In this document: piece after piece, positions 1 through 11,900 of the stretch | How positions within the stretch are numbered: position 1 is the stretch's first letter | How the letters are laid out: the number at the start of each line of letters is the position of its first letter | Made by a program: the position numbers and the translations under genes | Notes under the pieces: model-generated | The model's input: the letters and a program-made list of their open reading frames with translations, nothing else | What the model was told of the DNA's origin: nothing | Databases searched by the model: none | Assembly (NCBI RefSeq): GCF_041146795.1 | Contig: NC_135187.1 | Span: 19,626,056 to 19,690,055 of the forward strand | Direction of reading: 5' to 3' | Source of the DNA: Maylandia zebra | Lineage: Eukaryota > Chordata > Actinopteri > Cichliformes > Cichlidae | Length of the DNA: 64,000 nt

Positions 1-758
1 ACTCTCAGGAGGACTGCTTTTGCTTTGCATGATGACGTTATAAGGTTAGGTAAGGGTAGGTTCACCTCTCTCATCAGCTGATGGTGATTTTTATTGCTAC
101 CGGACTGCTGCTGGTTTCATCAGACTGTAGGTGATGCAAGACTCTGAAGCGGTGTGCACAAACAACCGGGCCGGACACGCCCCCTCCCGCTGCCTGAAAA
201 ACACACCACCAGCAGACACGGCCCAGTGTAGCTTCTAGAAATTAAAAAGGCAGGCTGCTTTAGACGCCTTTCATTTGTGTTTGTGCTGAAAATAACAAAC
301 AGGGCAACGTTTAGCGTCCGAGCTTCCGATGTCAGTGAGTTTTAACGCGTGTTTTGGTTAAACGTGGAAGTTTGAAGCGTACTAGTTACGAAACGGGTGG
401 CCTGTTACGGTTCAAAGAAGGTCTAGGCAAGCTAAAGGAGGCTGAGGCGTTGTTAAGCTGAACATATTTCATATAAGCATATCAGCGATTTGGATAAATG
501 TGAATATTTACAATGGTAAACTTTTTTGTGCATGGAAAAAGTCTGAAAAGGTATTTTTCGCGTGTCAGTCACAGAAATGAGCTGCGTTTGAGGTTGATTT
601 CCGTAGACAAGATGAATCCTTTAGGGATGATTTCCGTAGACAAGATGAATCCTTTAGGGTTGATTGGAATCTTGACTGAAATTTTGATAAACCAGAGCAA
701 TAATCAAGTACAAACTGAATGATAATTACGTGTTGTTTGTGTCTTCTTTTGTTGCCAG
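1..758 (+). other. sesn2 5' region; starter exon not fixed
   Basis: This stretch precedes the first secure sestrin exon. It must hold the 3' part of intron 1 and perhaps the first exon and promoter. The sequence before about 440 has many CpGs. The best candidate start is an ATG at 329-331 followed by TCA and a consensus donor (GTGAGT at 335); it would join in phase 0 to the exon at 759. A second possibility is the ATG at 134 with a weaker donor (GTGTGC) at 152. Neither has enough coding length to prove it. A roughly 33-bp unit is directly duplicated at 594-659 and creates a meaningless small ORF. The true first exon could also lie left of the window. Confidence 0.35.
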
Positions 759-3700
759 GAGCAAGGAGTCCAGGTACCTCGGGCTCTGGCCTCAGGTCCA
801 AGTGCCTTTATCCCTGCAAAAGAGGTGTGTATGCAACTTAATAAAAAAGAATGAGTTTCCGGATTACTACAAGTATGTTTTTGCTATTTCCATTGTTTGT
901 GTGTCAGACTTGCACCCTGTCTAGATGCCAGATTTTTTTTTTTTCCCCCTCAGGTTGATGTCAGAGTGGCACACAGCTGGCCTTCATGTCTAATCCTGTG
1001 ATTTTTACAGGGCTTGTTTCAGGTTGCTAACATAATGAACTAACAGCTGTTACTTTGAACTTAAGCTTTTCATATAAATATAATTGAAATGTTCTAAACT
1101 TAAAAATATATTTGAATCTCCATTGACCTACATTTTTTTCCCACAGGGTTTTTTATGTAAGTTTATTTTTAAATTATTTTCCGTTTTAGAAACGGACATA
1201 CGTAATGACCTAACAGACTTGCTCATTGAAATGATGCTATTTATTCTGCTGCAATACTACACTGCCTGTTGCATTCAACAGATGCAACACCCGAGCTGAG
1301 TTGCCAAAGCTAGTGGCTGATAATGTCTTAGCTCATAATGTGACTCATTCAGATTTCTTTTTCTTTTCTTTTTCATAAAGAAGAAGAAACCTTAATTAAG
1401 TTTACTCAGGATTCAGTTATGTTTTGTTTTTTTTCCTCTTTAGATTTTAAAAGGAGGGCCAAACCAGGATGTCCTGATTGAGTCTTTTCTTTCGCTGGGG
1501 CGTGTGGATCACATCTCTATGGTCATGGCGATGCACCCAGCCTACCTCTGCTGCTTCCTAAAGACCCAGCATGCTTTGTTGGAGATGGACGGCCCCTTGC
1601 CCCGTCACTGGAGACACTACATTGCTGTCATGGTAAGAAAAATGTTTTTTAGCCTCCAACTTTAATTACTTTTCAGCAGAAAGCTGACAAATTGCTTCGA
1701 ACGGGGTTTCATCATAATTTGGACTGTTTGTAAAACACTATTCAGCCTCCTTTAAGGTCTTTTGTAGGAGAAATGTGAAATAGTATATGTAGTTCCTTAA
1801 AAAGAAATCATATGTAGTGTGTACTGCAGCCATGTGCATGCACGATGAACCAAATAAAGAATTAACAATTGTGAACATCAAAGTAAATTCTCACTCTCAA
1901 ACAGACGAGATTGTTATTTTAGATTTTTTCCATCGTAGTAGTTCTGACACTTGAGGTTAAATCGTTTTGTCATTGATACAAAATGATTATAGTTCTTTGG
2001 TCTCCATTTAATCTTTTCTACTGTTCAAACAAAATCTTAGAGTAGAGTAGTGTGTGTGTGTGTGTGTGTTTAAACACCAGAACCTTTAATTGGCCTGATG
2101 TACTAGTTAGAGCAGTGGGTAATATTGGTGGACTTGATGTGTGATGTTTGGTACGAGTTCTGAGCATTTGAGTGTGAATGCTATGGAAACACACTTATGT
2201 GTTGTCTGACGGCAATGACTGTGTGTGCAGGTAGAAGGCTCAGGTCCTTTGTTGTCCTCTGTCTTCTCTCCGGGACCTTAGAAGTCTCACTTAGAGGATT
2301 ACAATTGCAAGCACTGATGTTAATGGTCCGTTTTCAGTAGGGATAGAATGAAATATAAACACAGCAATAAAAACTGTATTGCTTCCTCCTGCTACAGCAA
2401 TAAACTGGTGCTAAATACTGACATTGTTATTAAATGCTGCAGGCGTTCTAAACAGTTCTAAACCACCACATGTTTGACTTTCCAGAATTCCTGCTTCATG
2501 GCTTCTTGTCGTGACACATAGTAATGTGTAGGGAAAAGAAAAACAAATGAGAACGTTAACTAAGTCAAAATACCAGATTACAGTGGATTATCACATAATT
2601 CCTGCTTTTTTTGCTTTTCACCCCTCAGTCATAAAAGGCTGATGGGGTATTGTCGTCACCCCACTGAACGGGCAGCTATGTGGACACCCAAGATTGTAAA
2701 CATTAAGAACGAAGCTACGAAGGAGTTTCAAATTGATACCATAGGTGTGTCTAAACATCTCTGAAGAGTTTGAATCTGTGACCTCGAGGTCAAGGTCGGA
2801 GCTCAGGTTTCCTGAAAGTCTTGTGAATGGGAAAACTTGAGAAGGAAGACCCCAAGGATTTTGAAGTTGATACCATACGTGCTTCTATTAACAATCTCTG
2901 AGGAGTTCGGCTCTCAGTGACTTTGACCTCAAGGTGAGAGGTCAGGTTTTCTGAAAATCTTGTGAATGACTTAACAACTTGAGAATAAGGCGACATAGGA
3001 TTTTGAAATTGATACCATAGGTGTGTCTGCTAGGACACTGAGGGGTAGCACCGGCTGTTGCCAGTATTTTCCAGTGTTTTTCATTGTTATGTATTTACGT
3101 ATTTTCGATGCTTGTCTTGCCTATGATCAGAGTGTTGTGAATATGGTTTTCTCATATTCGCTTCTAACTGGCTCCATGTTAACTCCAGAACTGAATTTAA
3201 ACTTCTTCTCCTCACCATAAAATCTGGATTAATCGAACTCCATCATATTTGAAGCCCTTCTGGTGTCATGTTATCTCAACAGAGCACTGTTCTGCCAGAC
3301 TACGGGCTTACTTGTGACTCCTAGTTCTACTTTTAGAAATTCTAAAAGTAGAATAAAGATATGGGGCTCTTCCCTAACACCAGCTCCCAGTTTGGATCCT
3401 GGAGACAGACCCCCTCTCTTCTTTTAAGATTAGTCTGAAACTTTCTTTTTTAATAAAACTTATTTGTAGTTTTCACCTGATGTCAGAGCTACTGGGACAC
3501 AGCTGCCTGGAGGGCAAAACAGAACTCTGGTCCATTGTCCTCCAGTCCGTACTTTGAAAGCTTTCATCCTGGTAGCAGTGCAAGCTGAGGGATTCTTTAC
3601 AAGATATAGGTAGATGTCACAAAACTGGAGCACTGGGAGAGACGTCACCACTATCAGGGACTTTTTGAAAAAGCTGCAGAGGCAGAATATGCATCTCAAG

Positions 3701-6700
3701 TCCCCAAAATTCACAGTTCTCTTTATATCTTAGAATTAATGTTAAGACATTTTGTAGTATAACCTGGGAATGTAGCTTCAGTTAGATGTTAATACTGTAA
3801 TATTATGATGCTGTGCCTTGGACTTATGTTTTTTCAATTTGAAAAATGTTTATACAGATTTTTGCTATACTGACTGAACTCAAATTTGAGATGTGATCAT
3901 ATATTTGTATAATAGAGTATTTAGAAGGTCGCATTCTTAATGCTTAAACATCTGCATTCAGTTGGCAAATAACACACGTTTTGGTAATGGTCACTGAACA
4001 GTAATGGCAATGAAACCTTCAGGGACATTCAGAAATTGTTTCATAGCAAAACAGTAAGACATCCAAAGACTGTTAGTGCCTTTCTGCTAATGCGATCTAT
4101 GTGTCTTCAGTATTGCTTCACATTAACAGCCCGTAACACTTTAGAAATACCACTCACTGCACCCACCTGTGCAAGTTCAGCTGTGTTGTTTTAACCTCTG
4201 ACACTTTCTCTGTATTATGGATTTGTTGCACACAGATATGTGAACAGAGAATGTGTGAAGCGTTGTTTTCAGTGGTCAGGGTTAGAGTTTCTCTTCCCCG
4301 CTGTTAACTTGGACCGTTCTTTGCGTCTGGCAGGCTGCAGCTCGGCACCACTGCTCATACCTGGTGCAGCAGCACAGCGCAGGCTACTTGGAGGCCGGAG
4401 GGGAGGAGAGCTGGCTAAGCGGCCTGGAGCACGCTCCCGCCAAACTCCGCAGCCTGCAAACACTCAACAAGCTGCTGGCACACAGACCCTGGCTCATTAC
4501 GCAGCAGCACATCCAGGTCAGACACATCTCCCGCTCACCCACTCACTCCCTGTGTCTTACTCCAACTCTAATTTCTGACTTGAATCCAAACTCACTCCCT
4601 CAGTGACTCAGCCGCTATTTCCTGTGTGGTAAACACCCAATTGTCTTCCATATAAAGAGTAACAGACCCTATCATTTTGCATCAGCACAGACAGGTGTAG
4701 TTCCGCCTCTTTAAATCTGATACCTAGGACTGTGAGAGTGAAATGTCTGATTTTCATTATCATAGTCAAAAGAATTGACAATGACAATATTAGTGTGATA
4801 TCTTTTTTTTTGGGGGGGGGCGTTTGCCTTCTTTGTCACAGTCACCCCAGATGTGTATCTCAACGGAGATAGCACTTGAGTGTGCTTAACTGTGCACGCT
4901 GATCACCTGAGTCAGACAAGCACTGGGTGACTAGTTTGAGCAAACCCTAAATGAAGCCGCCTTCGTGTGTTGTTTCTCTGTACAAGGTACCACATTGTTG
5001 GCATGCACAAAAGTCTATCTGCAACTGCTTTTAAAAGATTAACTTGAGAACCATCTAACAGGATCAAACATAACACTGATATCTTCTTAAAGTTTAAGTG
5101 TATCAAAGTGCTTCCAGTAGAATTTTCTACCGTCTAAAATTGCAGTTAAGGGAAATTGCTAAATTAGATAATGCGGCTTATCTTTAGTGCAGACAGGCAA
5201 ATCAAACCACCAACAAATGCCAAACCGGTAACACCCCCAGCAAACTGGTCCACAGCCTGGCATTAATTTCCAGCAAACACACAATCTGAAACTGCATGAG
5301 CCCAACATCTGCCTATCTGTCCTGCAGGAACTGGTGTGCCCCGGAGCAGAGCCTCGCTGGTCACTGGCTGAACTGATACACGCCGTGGTGCTCATGGCGC
5401 ACGCTCACTCGTTGTGCTCGTTCGTTTGGGGCTGTGGTTTAAACCCAGAACCTGACCACATTGGGGGCTACACCTTTCAGCCTCCATCACTTTCTCACAG
5501 TCCTCACAGCCCCGCACACAGCCCCGCTCACGAGGACGGCAGGCACGAGGTGAGTCAAACAGATGTTCTGATCTCAGGCCTAACAGGCTTAAAATGACAG
5601 GAGGGTGGAGGTAGTTGATTTAAAGTTTAGTAACAGCCAAAAGATACCCACTCACTTAGGAAAGAAAACTGCGAACACACACTGAAACAACAAAGCGCCG
5701 ACTTCATTTATCTGATCTTCTCCAGCTGGCTGATGGAGCCGTGGAGGTGGAGGTGCTGATGAAGAGGATGGTGGAGCTGCAGCAGCAGCAGGAGGAGGAG
5801 TGCACACAGGAGGAGATGGTTACTCGCTTTGAAAGGGAGAGGAGCGAAAGCATACCTACGGGTACAGATCTGACTGCTTACCCCTGCATCACTCTCAGTC
5901 ACCTGTTGACTCACCACTTCCTCTCTGTTGTTGGTTTAGCGGTGGTGAGGGGCGCTCCACCTGACCTGGTGTTGCGTCTTGTGGAGGAACCAGAATTCAG
6001 ATATGAGGACTTTGCTCCCAGAGGAGAGCAGGCACCACCCACCATGCGAGCACAGGTAGTTTAAGGCATATTTTTCCTTTTTTAAAATCTATGTCAAACT
6101 TATTATAGTGAGCAACACTCCTTGATTTTTTTGTGCCTTGTGTTGTAGATGGTAACGTTGTTAATGGTTGTGTCTCATGTGTAGGACTATTCATGGGAGG
6201 ACCATGGATTCTCTCTGCTTAACAGGCTCCTGCCAGACATGGGCCAGCTATTGGATGAAAACTTTCAGGTACCATCACCAAAGGCTGCTGTGTGGGTGAT
6301 GTGAAAGGTCTATCTCTTGAAGTGCATGTTACACTACTTCACCTAGCTGAGACTAAGAATGGGAGGAGATACTGTTGACCTCCTTGTTTGTTTATACACT
6401 TGAAATAAAACTGCTTAGTGTCAGGAAAAAGAAGTGGGTGGTGAATACATGTGTATTGTAGAAAAGGGTTTTCCTGGCTTAGAGTAGACTGCAAATACAC
6501 AGAAATCTTTTTATTTGCACTTATTCCAGATCATTCGGTAAATAAACAAATGACTGACACCAATCCCAGCTCATTTTTCTTTTGTGAATTTTACAAGCAT
6601 CACCTGGTTTGGTTAGACTGTATATAAAGGATGGAGGTCTGAAAAGTGAAGCCACTTTTGGAAGTGTTTAAATCTGTATTCTGTATAATGGTCTACAGGA

Positions 6701-7431
6701 GGTGATCTTCTATAAAGTTATAAAAAAGTGAACTGAGCAAACACTAATGTGAATTTGCAGATTGTGTGCAACTTGACCTACCACAGGATGGCCATGCATG
6801 AAGGCGTGGATACTCACACTCTAAGAAAAGCTCTGTGGAACTACATCCACTGTCTTTATGGAATACGGTGGGTGTAAAGGTGCCACCCATGCAAAAGTTC
6901 AGCCACCTTTAACATTTCTCTACTGTAGCATTAACATTTATGTCACTTCGCAAGTCCAGATACGATGATTACGACTACGGCAGTGTGAACGTGTTGCTGG
7001 AACGCTCTCTGAAGGTGTTTGTAAAAACCATGGCCTGTCACCCCGAGCAGACCACAGCACGCATTTACCACTCCTTCTGGAAACACTTCAGACACTCTGA
7101 AAAGGTATGACAAGTTCAAACAGGCACTTAACCTGGCCTCCTCTGTCACGTATCATTTGACATTTTAACACGTCATCTCTCTTTGGTACCCTCAGAATCA
7201 ACTAATGTATCATTTGGCATTTTAGTGCGTCCTTCCTTTTTTAAATGTCATCAGAGAAGGAAGTGTTACAGCGTGTCACCTTGTGAACTGAAGGAAATGA
7301 CATGTTTCTTTTCTTTTTTTTTTTTCTTCTTTTTTTGGGTGCAGGTTCATGCCAACCTAATAGTGATGGAAGCCCGGCTACAGGCGGCACTTCTCTACAT
7401 CTTACGAGCTATTACACACTACATGAGATGA
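759..7431 (+). CDS. sesn2: Sestrin-2 (stress-induced leucine sensor / GATOR2 regulator), N-terminal exon missing
   Basis: Nine coding exons with GT-AG borders keep one frame: 759-824, 1444-1632, 4334-4516, 5328-5549, 5726-5861, 5940-6055, 6185-6268, 6761-6867, 6960-7104 and the last 7345-7431 with a TGA stop (ten segments counting the last). They encode about 444 residues; whole sestrins are about 480, so only a short N-terminus is missing. Family hallmarks read directly: GPSAFIP in the first exon, [16 protein letters not shown] in the second, the AhpD-like motif [10 protein letters not shown] (the cysteine used for peroxidase activity is kept) and [10 protein letters not shown] in the third, [15 protein letters not shown] in the fourth, NYIHC and YDDYDYG near the end, and a C-terminus LRAITHYMR. 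Sestrins are cytosolic; they bind GATOR2 to restrain mTORC1 and are released by leucine. Choice of SESN2 over SESN1 rests mainly on the neighbours fgr, ahdc1 and wasf2. A Thr expected in the leucine pocket reads Arg (around 6785-6787). A CA repeat lies in the 3'UTR. Confidence 0.88.
2690..3040 (+). repeat. Tandem repeat of about 134-142 bp in sesn2 intron
   Basis: The string TTGATACCATA recurs at 2733, 2867 and 3009, and the sequence between follows the same order of words (CTCTGA-GAG, GACCT-GAGGTCA, TCTTGTGAATG, ACTTGAGAA). There are about two and a half diverged units. Each carries inverted or direct AGGTCA-like half sites such as TCAAGGTC. This is a degenerate minisatellite or a satellite fragment inside the intron between 1632 and 4334. 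Confidence 0.7.
3325..3353. repeat. Perfect 14-bp inverted repeat with 1-nt spacer
   Basis: The arm TTCTACTTTTAGAA at 3325-3338 is followed by one A and its exact reverse complement at 3340-3353. It lies in the large sesn2 intron and could extrude as a cruciform or fold as an RNA hairpin. No function is evident; it may be the centre of a small palindromic transposon. Confidence 0.8.
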
Positions 7432-7503
7432 CAGCCTCGCTTCACTTGCACACATTTTTGCAGATGCTGAGCCAGCTGTGATTTACACCACAGTCCAATC
7501 CTT

Positions 7504-7505
<2 letters not shown>

Positions 7506-7572
<67 letters not shown>
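7506..7572. repeat. (CA)n microsatellite in sesn2 3'UTR
   Basis: About 33 uninterrupted CA units lie roughly 75 nt after the sesn2 stop codon, so the repeat is expected in the mature 3'UTR. Confidence 0.95.
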
Positions 7573-7577
<5 letters not shown>

Positions 7578-7981
7578 TACAGTGAATGTTTGCTCATTCA
7601 TATCGTATGTTTCAGTGTTAATGTTTTGATGCTGCTTTGCGCCTGGAATGTCATGTATTTAAATTGCGTTACCATTTTTTGTCTTTATTTTGTTCCTTTT
7701 CTTCTTTTTTGCACTGAAGTCTATCATTAGGTTTTAATTTCACACTTGAACCTCAAGTGGTGCTGTCTTGCACACATTCTTGTCACACAGACGCCAGGTG
7801 CAGTGGTGCAATTGGGTCTGGCATATCAAAATCAGTGTGGTGATTCAGATTGTTTTCATTGCTGACTGTTTGCTTGTCAGACAAACGCCATTGATCACAC
7901 CAGTACTACTGATGACTCAGTCCTCTCTGTCTGTTGCACACTGAGGCTGAGATGAGACAAACAGCTTGTATTTCTATATAC

Positions 7982-7987
7982 AATAAA
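7982..7987 (+). terminator. Polyadenylation signal of sesn2
   Basis: AATAAA lies about 550 nt after the stop codon, followed by a GT-rich stretch at 8011-8024. This gives a 3'UTR of about 570-580 nt. Confidence 0.7.
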
Positions 7988-8010
7988 AGTTACTTTGTTA
8001 TCAAAATCAA

Positions 8011-8620
8011 CAGTGTTGTGTGTGGGGTTTTTTTTTTTTTTTTAAGTCTTTCCTTCTTATAATGGATATGGGCAGTTTGGGCTAATTAAGTTACATTAAC
8101 AAACCGCAAGATGGCGACAAAGGCTTAAAAAAACTTTTTGAAGGTAAGTTTTTCTTGTGCAACTCTAATTATAACGATGTGCCAATAACATCTGTCCGAT
8201 TTCTGTTGAAATATGCAGATCACAGACAGAAAGGTGCCGGCACAGTGAGCCGCCACACTCCCAAAAGCATCTGCTGCACTTCTGCCTTCTTGCACGCGGA
8301 TGTCACACATCTTATTCAGTCTTCCTGTGGTTCACACGAGTTGGCTAAACGTGTAGCGCACCACCTCATCTGAGCATCGTCCGCACGAAGAGACTGCAAA
8401 CACTCCCCCAGCTGTGTGTAGGATACACTGTTGAAGAACCGGAGCGTTTTATAATCTCTCTCTTTTTTTTTTTTTTTATCGCATTCTTTCGAGATTACAA
8501 AACAAATCTTAAAACTTTCTTATCGGTTTGCTTTATCGTGAGCTCAATTGCGCGCGCATTCCTTTAACGTTTTAACCAAGCTGAGCTCGTGACCGTAAGC
8601 TCAGTCTGACGCCATAGTTA
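8011..8620. other. Intergenic region between sesn2 and fgr
   Basis: No convincing coding sequence is seen. It contains T-runs at 8028-8043 and 8463-8478. CpGs become frequent after about 8520, leading into the presumed fgr promoter. Confidence 0.5.
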
Positions 8621-8919
8621 CCGAGAACACGCTCCTATGTATCGTTTCTGTTAAGCGTAACGACACTGTTGAACTGTCCGCTGCACGCACTCTCTTCCTA
8701 TGTGGGGTGGACCTCGCTGTGCGCGTGAAGTTCATTCCGAGCCTTCCGGCCGAGGCGCGCGCTTGCCTCATCCTCTCGCTCTCAGGCAGCAGCAGCGCGC
8801 GGCTCTTTCACTCCCGTGTGTTCCCTTCGAGTCTCCCACGGACAGCGCTCTCGCTTCACCCACCTCCGTCCCCGAGCGTCCCGACTCGAGGATTGTCCGG
8901 AGTGATTTCTTTTTGTCAG
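8620..8919 (+). promoter_or_regulatory. CpG-rich promoter and 5' untranslated exon of fgr
   Basis: GC and CpG content rise sharply over 8680-8890 (GCGCG and CCGAGC words) compared with the AT-rich flanks. The stretch ends in a strong donor, CAG followed by GTAAGT at 8920, as expected for a non-coding first exon. It is the only such island between sesn2 and the kinase coding exons and has the same orientation. The transcription start is not visible. Short ORFs through it are not taken as coding. Confidence 0.5.
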
Positions 8920-11900
8920 GTAAGTTTCTGCTCTCTGTTCCAAAGTAAATATCAGAGCGGTGTAACACATCTGGCTTACTGTGTTTGAGACTAAAAAAAC
9001 AAAAAGCGAACAAAAAAAAATGAAAATAAATAAACCAAACAGGTGCTTTACTACCAAATTGTGGGGTCATTCAACAGGTGGGCTGTGCGTCCTATTTAAA
9101 CTTCAGCCCTATATGTGAGTAAATTCGCTTGACTCGAGACAAAGTTCAGCTGTAACGATTTAAAAGGATGCGAGCAGAATGCCTAAATAAGTAGAATATT
9201 TTCCACTTCTCTAATGCCACAGGGCGCTGTCGTTGATTTTGAGCTTCTGGTGAAAATTGAGAAACGTCGGTATCTGTTTGAAATAAAAGGAAGTTTGTCT
9301 ACTTGCTATGAGAAGTTAATCAAGTGTGGGTTTACCAGTAGCTTACTTCCACTCTTCATGATAGACAGATGTCACAGAGGGTGATATTTAGAAATCAGAC
9401 TTGCTAATAGTGCAATTTTTCTTTCTTTTTTTGCAACAGCGGAATTTACCAGAGAAATTGGTCCTCTCAAATGGATCATTTCCAGTATAAGACCTTAGTT
9501 ATTGCCCTTTTAGCTTCTTCTTTTTCTTTAATAACGGCTTAATAAATCATACAGGCTCTGGATTTATGGTAAAACGTGCCTGGATAGGGTTAATCATTTA
9601 GGCCTAAACCCAGAAGAGACTGTTAAACATTCCTTCACTAAATGTGACTAATTGGCCACATGCCTACAGGAAACCACCTTGAGGAAAAGGTATAAGAGGT
9701 TTCTGTGGCTTTATCATAGCCTCATTGTTGGAGGTATATGCCTTTTTTTTCCACCCCAATCACTGATCGGGAAGCTACAGATAGGTAACAGATTACAAAT
9801 TAAAATGTTGAAATATCCGCAAGGGAGTTGGCCAGAAATCTTTTAGGGGCTGGACAGGGAGAAACAGGATTAGGCTGTCCAAGGCTGGACTTCATCACTT
9901 CCTGTTTCTTTACCAGGTCAGTTCCTGTCTTTAGCCTTGGAGCAAGGCAGGAAGGAAAGGGGCGTGGATGCGCTTTTTAGTGAGAAGTTTAGAAAAAGAC
10001 ATAGTCACATCGCACAGCTTTCTTAAGGACCGGAGAAGGGCCGTGACAGGTGAATACTCATACAAGATGAGGCCTGCAGCCTGATAGTCACACACCCCTG
10101 CACCCCTGCGGCGGTGTGGTCGAGTTGACAAGTTTCTGTACGTTTTCATCCATGCCGTCATCCGAGGGAGAGTCTTCATGATGAACCCAAAGGACCAGAC
10201 AGTGATGCTCTATTTCTTAAGAAGCAGGCTGAAAGTGTTCAGCCTCAGTGCACGCAAACGCTCATATATGCCTCCAGCCGAGCCAGCTCGGGGCCTCTGT
10301 ATCTGGAGGATATGATGACATCATGTGGAAACAGGACATCCCGATAACCGAGGCACCTTACTTTTCCACTGCTGCCTTCCAGCTCTGTCTCCCTGTGTTT
10401 AAGAGTGTGTGTGTGCTATTGTGTGTGTATGTGTGAGGGTTCAGTGACAGCTTGTTTCCCATTGTCCTATCATTCCTGCCCCACTCACACTCTGCATCCT
10501 GTGGAGTTTCCTGCCCATGGGTGAGAGAGTCAGTGGGGGGAGAGAGAGAGAGAGAGAGAGAGAGAAAGGTGAAGTGCAAGGAAGGTAAAGAAAGAGAGAT
10601 GAGGGAGAAGAAGGGTGGAGGCAGTCTAAGATTGGTGCAGAATTGGTGTAAGAATACGAAACACCGTGTGCATGTATGTGTGTGTGTGTGTTGCTACAGT
10701 GAGTTTTCCCGCTGGGAGCAGCTTATCTACAGTCCACTGTTCAGGAAAGGGTGTGTCCTTCAGATTTTAGATGTTTGTGAGAGTGACGATGGTGGTGGAG
10801 GGTGATGTTATTGTGATTCTGTAAGAATGCAATGAATGTGGTTTTATTTGCTTCTGAGTGAACACACAGCAGATCTCCATTTATCAAAAGTAAAGGTGAC
10901 CGTACTCAATGAAGTGTGACTTAGTTTTTTCAGGTGCTTGCAGTTTGACTACATTATATCCACTGATTCTCAGATTAACATTCTTAACTTAATCTCGAAG
11001 AGGAGACATTTTGCACATAAAGTTTACAGAGTGCTCAGTCGTCAAAGGAGCTTGCAGTCTGTCACATTTGGTATTTATTTTGCTGCATGTATTTTTAGAT
11101 GCCTACGCATCTTTGCTTTTACTCGTCTGTCACGTAGACAAAGAAAATTCAGTAGTCTGAGAAAAAAAGGCAGAGAGAAAAAAAAAAGCAAAAGTAACTT
11201 TTGGGAAAGAACTCCAACCACCATATCTGGCAAATACCATGCATTGCTCATAGCATGGCTAATCTCATAGCATGGCTAATCTCATCCCATCGGTGAAGCG
11301 CGGTGGTTTATTTTCAGAGGCAGGAACAGGGAAACAGAATTGAGGGAAGAGTGAACGTAGCCAAATGCATAGGGGTCAGTGGAGAAACACCATGAGACTG
11401 GGCCACACCTTTCAGCAAGGCGACGATCTGTATGTGTTACAAACTGGTGGAAATACCCCTTTTTCTTTAGTTTGTGGCATAATCACGTATGTTTGTGTAG
11501 CATGCAGGTCTGTGGAACCACAAAGACTTTGACTAGCATGAAGCTGAATGGAATATAATGGACAAGTAAGAGCATTTTATTTGATTTAAGCAAGGCCTCT
11601 TAAAATAAAATAAGAAACTCAGAAGATTTATTACACCACATTATGTTGAGAGCTGAGTATACCTGCTCAGTAGTGGCAATAAAGAATGCGAATACAGGCA
11701 TCTGTCTCTGTCCTTGGTTGGTCGAGCTAAGCTCAGATCTAAACCCGCTGAACAGCTGCAGAGAAAGGTGAAGATGCCAGTTTGTGGATGCAGCTCACTC
11801 TGCTTGCAGAGGTCTCCCAGGAAGAGCCTGGAGAGACTTACCCTGAGGACTGAAAGCTGTAATTTGAATACATTTGCAAGAATTTCTAAAAAGATGCCAT

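Noticed and set aside
513-722. Open frame over the duplicated unit as a sestrin exon
   Set aside because: No sestrin wording and no usable donor in phase; it arises from the 33-bp duplication.
9931-10240. Possible coding segment or exon on either strand
   Set aside because: It is open on the minus strand for 82 codons, but I recognise no family and see no convincing splice sites.
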